From Metridium senile (taxonomy: Eukaryota; Cnidaria; Anthozoa; Actiniaria; Metridiidae): a stretch of DNA of 64,000 bases. How positions within the stretch are numbered: position 1 is the first letter of the stretch; every line of letters begins with the position of its first letter. Under the pieces are notes generated by a model that saw only the letters and a list, made by a program, of their open reading frames with translations, did not search any database and had not been told where the DNA came from. This document shows positions 59,101 through 64,000 of this stretch, one piece after another. The position numbers and the translations under genes are program-made. The stretch lies in assembly GCA_949775045.1 (NCBI GenBank), contig OX459097.1:2639598-2703597 (forward strand), read 5' to 3'.

Positions 59101-61673
59101 CAGCATTGTATTATGTATACTCATATTCACAAATAGCAGTTTGAACAAGCCGAAATAATGAAATTGAACCTTTACTGACAAACAGTACCTACTTTTACGC
59201 AAAAAATCCAGCGTAACAGTTGTCTTGTTTTTTTTTTTTTATTATCGGCGATGGAGTGAAAATTCATCTGGTACCCATGCAGGTTAAACGCCTTCTTGAT
59301 TGTATTACTATCTATTTTTGATTGAAGCAATAACAGGTCCAGTTTCCAAGTCAATTTTAACAAAGGCAATGTTAAGTTGAACCTAATACCTTCATTTAAA
59401 AAACAGCATTGTATTATGTATAATCATATTCACAAATAGCAGTTTGAACAAGCCGAACTAATGAAATTGAACCTTTACTGACAAACAGTACCTACTTTTA
59501 CGCAAAAAATCCAGCTAACAGTTCTCTTGTTTTTTTATTATCGGCTATGGAGTGAAGTGAAAAACATATGAAGAAAACAATTGTGAATATAACAAAATTG
59601 AATTGAGGAGGATAAATATAGTGAGATAAGGGACACTTGATCATGAGATCATGAGATCATGAGATCATTTTCAAGAGGCCTTTAGTGTATAGAATAAATC
59701 AACACGACCCTTATATAGCGTGACTAACGTTTACCTCAATATTATAGCTACTACTAGTATTAAAGAAAATATCAAAATACACTTTAAGGTCTTACCTGCT
59801 ACAAAAGGCTTTGGTTTTTCAATACTGTTAATACCTTGAACCAAAATAAAAAACAACGACGAGACCATATGTGCGATATTTCTCTTGAGAGCCATTACAA
59901 TCAGAGGTTATAAAATAACGTTTGTCGTCAGGGATACCCGCCTTTGAAAAGAGACGCTAATTATTCTTACTTAACGGTCACTTGGACGTCAACAACCAGT
60001 TTATCGGTAAATAAACCCATTCAAAAGGGTTAATCAAAGAACAATCGTCAAAAGACGGTCTGGTATTGTCCAATCTCTTGGAGATTTCGCTTGGACGAAG
60101 GAAACAAGAAGTACACAACCCCCAACGCAGCCTACGATCCAACATTGCAGTCTGCTTGGTCGTCCCTCTTCTCGACTCTTCATAAAGGCACTTTCCGAGT
60201 ATTTAACAATTTACCACCTGATGTTACAAACTGTCGACTACATTTCAAATCTTTATCAAATCAAACATTTAAAATACTAATGAAAGAAACAAAACTTATT
60301 TATTCAAATCATTCGTAATCAAGTTTCTTAAAGTTCAATTTCATATATATTTATTGTTTCATTTTATACAAATAAATTTTATATATTATACTTTATGTAT
60401 TTTCTATTTTCTATTTAAATTCTTATATTATATACTATTCAAAATGTTAGATATTACATTTGTCTTTTTATTAGTATTATTATCTAATTTTTTCTTAGTT
60501 TTATAATTTATTCTTAGTTTTAAAAAATTTGAGTCTGCTGAACCGAGCTGCTAATCCGTATGCAATATGCACGTGATGACGCAATAAAATATTACCTCAA
60601 CTATCCAATCAGAAGCTGGATTTTTTGGCAAAGTCGACTATGCAGAGTGCCGAAGCTGCGAGAAGCGAACAAAATCCGTTGAGGATCTTATACATTTCGT
60701 TGATTGGTTACCGTGCTCATTCCCAGGCTTTTTCGGGTATGAAAAAGAAAACATGAACGCTCATTGGATGATTTGGACAAGCTGTTCCAAGGTAGAGAAA
60801 ACTGTTTTAGAAAGATTTTTCACACGTCAATTCAAAACAATGGAGAAAGACCAAGAATGCGATCAAGCATTTAGAATCACTTTCGAAATTCACTTGTTTG
60901 ATTTGATTGAAATCTCAAAGTTCAAACCACGGGCGCCAGAGTATCCTTCGCGTTTGTATATGCTTTAATCTTTCTTTTATTCACTGATAACGTTCAATGG
61001 TCACTTTTGCATGGGTACGATTGACCTTTTAAATTCATCTGGTACCCATGCAGGTTAAACGCCTTCTTGATTGTATTACTATCTATTTTGGATTGAGGCA
61101 ATAACAGGTCCAGTTTCCAAGTCGATTTTAACAAAGGCAATGTTAAGTTGAACCTAATACCTTCATTTAAAAAACAGCATTGTATTATGTATACTCATAT
61201 TCACAAATAGCAGTTTGAACAAGCCGAAATAATGAAATTGAACCTTTACTGACAAACAGTACCTACTTTTACGCAAAAAATCCAGCTAACAGTTCTCTTG
61301 TTTTTTTTATTATCGGCGATGGACTGAAGTGAAAAACATATGAAGAAAACAATTGTGAATATAACAAAATTGAATTGAGGAGGATAAATATAGTGATGTA
61401 ACATTATTTCAGTCTTGAGATAAGGGACACTTGATCATGAGATCATTTTCAAGAGGCCTTTAGTGTATAGAATAAATCAACAAGACCCTTATATAGCGTG
61501 ACTAACGTTTACCTCAATATTATAGCTACTACTAGTATTAAAGAAAATATCAAAATACACTTTAAGGTCTTACCTGCTACAAAAGGCTTTGGTTTTTCAA
61601 TACTGTTAATAACTTGAACCAAAATAAAAAACAACGACGAGACCATATATACGATATTTCTCTTGAGAGCCAT
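36517..61673 (-). CDS. Secreted PA14 / silk-like / AbfB / minicollagen-type CRD protein, paralogue B, with two alternative signal-peptide exons
   Basis: Exons: first exon 59895-59796 or its duplicate 61673-61574, then 47024-46806, 45551-45440, 45042-44858, 44638-43823, 41419-41147, 40293-39961, 39310-39032, 38448-38410, 37288-37223 and 36647-36517. From either first exon (both 100 nt, phase 1) they join in frame to 850 residues. Intron positions and phases match paralogue A exactly. The PA14-like part is nearly the same as in A. The silk-like block is a pure run of Gly-Ala without the Gly-Thr section. The linker is shorter (HNHYHYHAQPAPSPQP). The Cys-rich tail is C-PPV-C-TTAPV-C-PST-C-TQV-CC, followed by a C-terminus four residues longer than in A (KKTVSKP). 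Most of intron 1 (12.8 kb) is a nested transposon that carries its own two genes. Same inferred role as A: a secreted, cross-linked structural protein. Confidence 0.85.
36925..37155. mobile_element. MITE with CGAATAAGCGCCG ends in intron 10 of paralogue B
   Basis: Arms TTTACTCGAATAAGTTCCGC and GCGGCGCTTATTCGAATAAA, about 230 bp apart. Confidence 0.55.
38511..38629. mobile_element. hAT-like MITE with 8-bp target duplication
   Basis: Ends TAGTCTCCTTCGCAGGC and GCCTGCAAAGGAGGATAT. GTACGATT at 38503-38510 and 38630-38637. 119 bp. Confidence 0.7.
38761..39014. mobile_element. MITE with about 40-bp TIRs beside a splice donor of paralogue B
   Basis: Near-perfect arms starting CACTGCAAAAACGGCTGAGT. 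The right end lies within 20 bp of the donor site of exon 39310-39032. Confidence 0.8.
41020..41115. repeat. (TCC)n and (TCA)n microsatellite
   Basis: CTC repeats followed by ATC repeats just after exon 6 of paralogue B. Asp/Glu or Met/Arg runs in open frames are artefacts. Confidence 0.95.
41600..43690. other. Intron 5 of paralogue B, repeat-derived
   Basis: Includes a GTCGGGC/GCCCGAC palindrome at 41618-41640 and an inverted-repeat element 43065-43684 (arms TTTGATATCCCTTGATGAAG and inverse). No coding gene was supported in 41420-43822. Confidence 0.6.
44180..44310. repeat. Hexanucleotide array coding for (GA)n in paralogue B exon 5
   Basis: Uniform plus-strand CCAGCT hexamers, read as Gly-Ala on the minus strand. 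More homogeneous than the array in paralogue A. Confidence 0.92.
45093..45196. repeat. Local duplicate of intron/exon 3 border in paralogue B
   Basis: Matches 45353-45465, including TGGCGTTGGTTTTGTCTT and TCACAACTTACTTGGTGTA, so it carries a short piece of exon 3 with its donor. Confidence 0.65.
45671..46362. mobile_element. 692-bp foldback-type element in intron 2 of paralogue B
   Basis: Ends CAGGGGACCTTCGCGACC and GGTCGCGAAGGTCCCCTG; imperfect complementarity runs through most of its length. Intron 2 of paralogue A (32964-33248) lacks it. Confidence 0.75.
48230..48335 (+). repeat. Left terminal inverted repeat of the 10.16-kb transposon
   Basis: 106 bp, a perfect reverse complement of 58285-58390. 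GC-rich compared with its surroundings. Confidence 0.95.
48473..53883 (+). CDS. DUF6589-like putative transposase with CxxC/CxxC and C2H2 zinc fingers (frameshifted in exon 1)
   Basis: Five exons: 48473-48953, 49477-49959, 50319-51095, 51776-52057 and 52687-53883. They give about 1070 residues, all introns being phase 0 with GT/AG borders. The N-terminus has paired cysteines (CRLC near residue 24, CSKC about 55 residues later), like a ZAD-type finger. The last exon has a C2H2 finger (C-x2-C-x12-H-x4-H, from 53082). The segments GDELTDER, ERLEGFLSKVEDWH and NIPMDLRLEHLNNLLKG match the DUF6589 family common in cnidarian and fungal genomes; the acidic residues there are candidate catalytic positions. 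Exon 1 is 481 nt and needs a one-base shift near 48800-48818: without it TGA at 48818 ends the frame, and the downstream frame runs to the splice donor. The gene starts 137 bp inside the left TIR of the 10.2-kb transposon. It is probably the transposase, a role inferred from context. Confidence 0.8.
51185..51690. repeat. 126-bp higher-order tandem repeat in transposase intron 3
   Basis: Units of TCATTGACACAATCATTATC are grouped into a 126-bp period (CAGTATCAT at 51385, 51511 and 51637). Long open frames on both strands here are artefacts. Confidence 0.9.
52382..52646. mobile_element. MITE in transposase intron 4
   Basis: Arms ATATACACCTATTTCAATTA and inverse, with CATCTGGAATGGTTGATCTG/CAGATCAACCATTCCAGATG inside. 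Confidence 0.75.
53884..55692. other. Non-coding centre of the 10.16-kb transposon with three inserted MITEs
   Basis: Lies between the converging stop codons of transposase and helicase. Contains palindromic elements at 54691-54826 (TAGAGTGCAT ends), 54952-55339 (CAGTAAAAACC ends, TA duplication, Tc1/mariner- or pogo-like) and 55539-55672 (AGAGTACAAACAT ends). No gene seen. Confidence 0.7.
55693..58162 (-). CDS. RecQ-like superfamily 2 DNA helicase carried by the transposon
   Basis: Exons 58162-57648 and 57016-55693 join in frame (TG|G, Trp) to 612 residues. The start is the ATG at 58162 (MASEVNDD), since the frame upstream of it has no other ATG. Helicase motifs in order: motif 0 with Gln (QQMKEVQEDALL), Walker A PTGSGKS at 55-61, WPLNSLISSHMKEL, DEAH at 164-167, LALTATAT at 205-212, TIVYCKSQKHCG, FATTALGMGVNLKDV and QEMGRAGRDG. 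After this comes a RecQ-type zinc-binding set (HDCCIICHEQCNCFDGKC). No HRDC domain is seen. The C-terminus is acidic. Host RecQ helicases are the alternative, but this gene begins 122 bp inside the right TIR and converges on the transposase-like gene. The coding frame is intact. Confidence 0.88.
58285..58390 (-). repeat. Right terminal inverted repeat of the 10.16-kb transposon
   Basis: 106 bp, a perfect reverse complement of 48230-48335. Ends ...GGAACCCAGGGTA and is followed by the 9-bp target duplication CTGTCACCT. Confidence 0.95.
59796..59895 (-). CDS. Signal-peptide exon of paralogue B, copy 1
   Basis: Reads MALKRNIAHMVSSLFFILVQ and continues INSIEKPKPFVA, ending in phase 1 with donor GTAAGACC. 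It has a charged N-terminus and a hydrophobic core, as in a signal peptide. It lies in the first unit of a tandem duplication and joins in frame to exon 47024-46806. Confidence 0.8.
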
Positions 61674-62265
61674 TACAATCAGAGGTTATAAAATAACGTT
61701 TGTCGTCAGGGATACCCGCCTTTGAAAAGAGACGCTTATTATTCTTACTTAACGGTCACTTGGACGTCAACAACCAGTTTATCGGTAAATAAACCCATTC
61801 AAAAGGGTCAATCAAAGAATAATCGTCAAAAGACGGTCTGGTATTGTCCAATCTCTTGGAGATTTCGCTTGGACGAAGGAAACAAGAAGTACACAACCCC
61901 CAACGCTGCCTACGATCCAACGTACATTGCAGTCAGCTTGGTCGTCCCTCTTCTCGGCTCTTCATAAAGGCACTTTCCAAGTATTTAACAATTTACCACC
62001 TGATGTTACAAACTGTCGACTACATTTCAAATCTTTATCAAATCAAACATTTAAAATACTAATGAAAGAAACAAAACTTATTTTTTCAAATCATTCGTAA
62101 TCAAGTTTCTTAAAGTACAATTTCATATATATTTATTGTTTCATTTTATACAAATAAATTTGATATATTATACTTTATGTATTTTCTATTTAAATTCTTA
62201 TATTATATACTATTCAAAATTTTAGATATTACATTTGTCTTTTTATTAGTATTATTATCTAATTA
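60523..62265. repeat. Tandem segmental duplication, unit 2 (keeps the empty TTAA site)
   Basis: About 1.74 kb, highly similar to unit 1. It contains the distal signal-peptide exon 61574-61673 and an uninterrupted TTAA at 60965-60968. Frames near 60091-60318 and 61980-62100 (VFNNLPPDVTNC..FKSLS) look like the 3' end of a non-LTR reverse transcriptase and occur in both units. Confidence 0.88.
61574..61673 (-). CDS. Signal-peptide exon of paralogue B, copy 2 (distal)
   Basis: Near-identical to the exon at 59796-59895: it reads MALKRNIVYMVSSLFFILVQ and then VINSIEKPKPFVA, with the same donor. A Gly-to-Val change sits at the probable signal cleavage region. Either exon could be the real start. 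The flanking upstream sequence is duplicated too, so both may have promoters. Confidence 0.7.
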
Positions 62266-62565
62266 ATTATATCCATTTTGAAATCACTAGTGAATCCTGC
62301 AATCTGATTGGTTCCTTACAGCTTGATTTCAGCCTAAATCGCACCATTTTGAATGTAAATCGCACCATTTTGAGTCTCAAATCGCACCAATTTGAACAGC
62401 CAATGACATTGCAGAATACTCATCATTAAACCAATCACATTACAGAAAAAAAATTATGCAAGCACAATGTATGGTAAAAAAAATTTGAGGTGATTTGCAT
62501 GGAAAATCTTTAGGGAAAATAGACTCACAAGAAGAAAATGGATGAAATATTTAACAGAGACTTAC

Positions 62566-63930
62566 CAGTCCGGTACATAACCATTTTTGGTGACATGACT
62601 AATTAGCAAGATGGCGGCCCTAGGCCTCATTCGAGTCCCTCTCTATTTCGAGCCTTTTTTTACAAGAAAATGTCCCTTTCCCATAATCGTTTACCCACTA
62701 AAACATTGCTGTGGCATAAAGGAAGTCATATGTATGATAAAAATTGTAAAGCGATCGAGTATTCGAGTGTTCAAACTGCATTTTAAGGCTTTCTCCTTCG
62801 TTTATTCGTCAGATTTTGCTAAGAAAATCGCAATTTGTAGAAAATTTCCCCACAAAGTTTTCAATTTTCCCTAGCTAGAGGCAAAGTTTAGTAGTTTTGA
62901 CTTCGTGTGACGCTGGTTTTGCGTGGGTGCAAACGATATTCGGTGGGTGCAAGGACTTCGAAGTTGCGTTGCTATATATGTTGGCGGTTCGGGATGGCGT
63001 GAGGGATATAACGTGGCACAGAACATACCAGATATGTCAGATAAAGATGCGATGAATGCATGCTCCAAAGCTGGGAAGACATGCCGGAGCACTTCAGAAC
63101 TCAACAAATGACCAGCAAATCCACACGGAAATCATAGGATGGAGAATAAAGCTGGGCAGCAAATAGGCCGCATACAGTACTGTATTTAAAGAATTAATTA
63201 CCACTGGATACGCTCAAGAAATCTATGGGTAAATACATTTCTTGTTGTTTGAAAATTGAAACATTTATTGTTTGATTATGTTAAAACCCACATATGAAGT
63301 CAAATACGAATGCTTATGTCGAGCAAAGCAACAAATTCAATCATTAAATGGTAAATAACCGCTCATTATGCTCCTAATGACAATTTCTTTAACTTTCTAA
63401 CTTTATTAGGACTATCACTGGCAATGCTGCCATATCGAAGCGGCCTCATGTGCCCGTTCACCAACGGTGGCAACAATCTCACCAAGAAGGCGGAGGGACG
63501 GTAATTCTATGTGAGTGGAAGTTAGTCTGCTGCGCTCAAAAATTAACTCACATTTTGCAGAATGTCCACAAAGGAATTTGAAAATTCGAGGGAGGATATC
63601 AAATGACTGTGCGACCAGAAGATGTTCACTGAACGCATCCGGTATACAACTTAAAAACAAACATTTGATCAAACATTTGAAATAAACTAGTATGGATAAT
63701 AAAATTAATGTTGTACGTACAAATTGTTTACTGTAGTATTGATTTTAATCTCGCATTTATCTTTCTACTCTAAGCTAGCTTTCTATCAAATTATAACATT
63801 GATGAGATCATGTGAAATAATATCCCCTGGTATTGATTGACATTTACCATGAAATCCAATTGAGCTTCTCTGTGATTGGTCAAGACTAGTGTTTACAAAA
63901 TATCACCAGAAATGGTTATGTACCGGACTG
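62566..63930. mobile_element. 1.37-kb DNA element with 31-bp TIRs and 5-bp target duplication
   Basis: Ends CAGTCCGGTACATAACCATT and inverse, about 28 of 31 bases matching. CTTAC at 62561-62565 and 63931-63935. No transposase is recognised inside. It contains an ATGGCGGCC start context at 62611 and an open minus-strand segment at 63415-63672. Confidence 0.65.
63415..63672 (-). CDS. Possible exon or captured gene fragment, unrecognised (ARM-repeat-like helices?)
   Basis: The minus-strand frame reads IPDAFSEHLLVAQSFDILPR and later LPSLRLLGEIVATVGERAHE before a stop. The composition is that of a real helical protein, and LRLLGEIVA recalls armadillo-type repeats. An acceptor-like TTTTTAAG precedes SCIPDAF. 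I do not recognise the family, and no clear partner exon was found. Confidence 0.3.
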   Translation of the reverse strand: MIKCLFLSCIPDAFSEHLLVAQSFDILPRIFKFLCGHSAKCELIFERSRLTSTHIELPSLRLLGEIVATVGERAHEAASIWQHCQ

Positions 63931-64000
63931 CTTACAGTTTCAGCTTAATGATGAATATACTCCTTCAAGCAGCAGATATGTTTGATGCATCCAGCCTTCC

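Larger units (their letters stand above)
47262..60522. repeat. Tandem segmental duplication, unit 1 (interrupted by nested transposons)
   Basis: Bases 47262-47711 together with 58895-60522 match 60523-62265. The homology starts at AAATTTGAGTCTGCTGAACC in both units and covers the signal-peptide exon with its 5' flank. Unit 1 also has an extra internal tandem copy of about 300 bp (58958-59260 and 59261 to about 59560). Confidence 0.88.

Noticed and set aside
62611..62874. 87-residue frame starting ATGGCGGCC
   Set aside because: Good start context but no recognised family or splice partner; kept only as a note within the 1.37-kb element.

Overview
This window is nuclear DNA from an animal. It has long AT-rich introns with GT/AG splice sites, SPOUT1/CENP-32 and FAAH2-type amidase genes, a rhodopsin-class GPCR, and very many short inverted-repeat transposons (MITEs). 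Two genes end in a minicollagen-type cysteine-rich motif (C-x3-C-x5-C-x3-C-x3-CC) next to a proline-rich linker. That motif is typical of nematocyst wall proteins, so the source is most likely a cnidarian, probably an anthozoan. The species cannot be read from the sequence.

Layout. At 1-2893 (+) is the 3' part of SPOUT1. At 3789-6439 (-) is a three-exon FAAH2-like amidase that meets it tail to tail. At 9037-12977 (-) is a three-exon class A GPCR with introns full of MITEs. At 15592-34841 (-) and 36517-61673 (-) are two tandem paralogues of an unusual secreted protein with 11 exons each. The predicted domain order is: signal peptide; PA14-like domain; small-residue-rich segment with silk-like Gly-Ala (and Gly-Thr) repeats; AbfB-like beta-trefoil module; two unrecognised modules; Pro/His-rich linker; minicollagen-type Cys-rich tail. 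Both assemble in frame from end to end (909 and 850 codons). Nearly all introns are phase 1, as expected for exon-shuffled extracellular proteins.

The first intron of the second paralogue holds a two-level nested insertion. A piggyBac-like element of about 1.0 kb (TTAA target, CCCTTTGACT ends; 47712-58890) was itself hit by a 10,161-bp DNA transposon (48230-58390). The transposon has identical 106-bp terminal inverted repeats (TIRs) and a 9-bp target duplication (CTGTCACCT). It encodes a zinc-finger/DUF6589-like putative transposase (+) and a RecQ-like SF2 helicase (-), converging from the two ends. This fits a helicase-bearing Academ-type (AcademH-like) transposon. The host segment is tandemly duplicated, and the second copy keeps the empty TTAA site at 60965-60968. 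The same duplication gives the second paralogue two signal-peptide exons (59796-59895 and 61574-61673).

The rest is repeat-rich: a Mutator-like long-TIR element with a 10-bp target duplication, fragments of non-LTR retrotransposons, several MITEs with readable target duplications, microsatellites, and relic exon copies left by local duplication. No tRNA, rRNA or CRISPR array was recognised.
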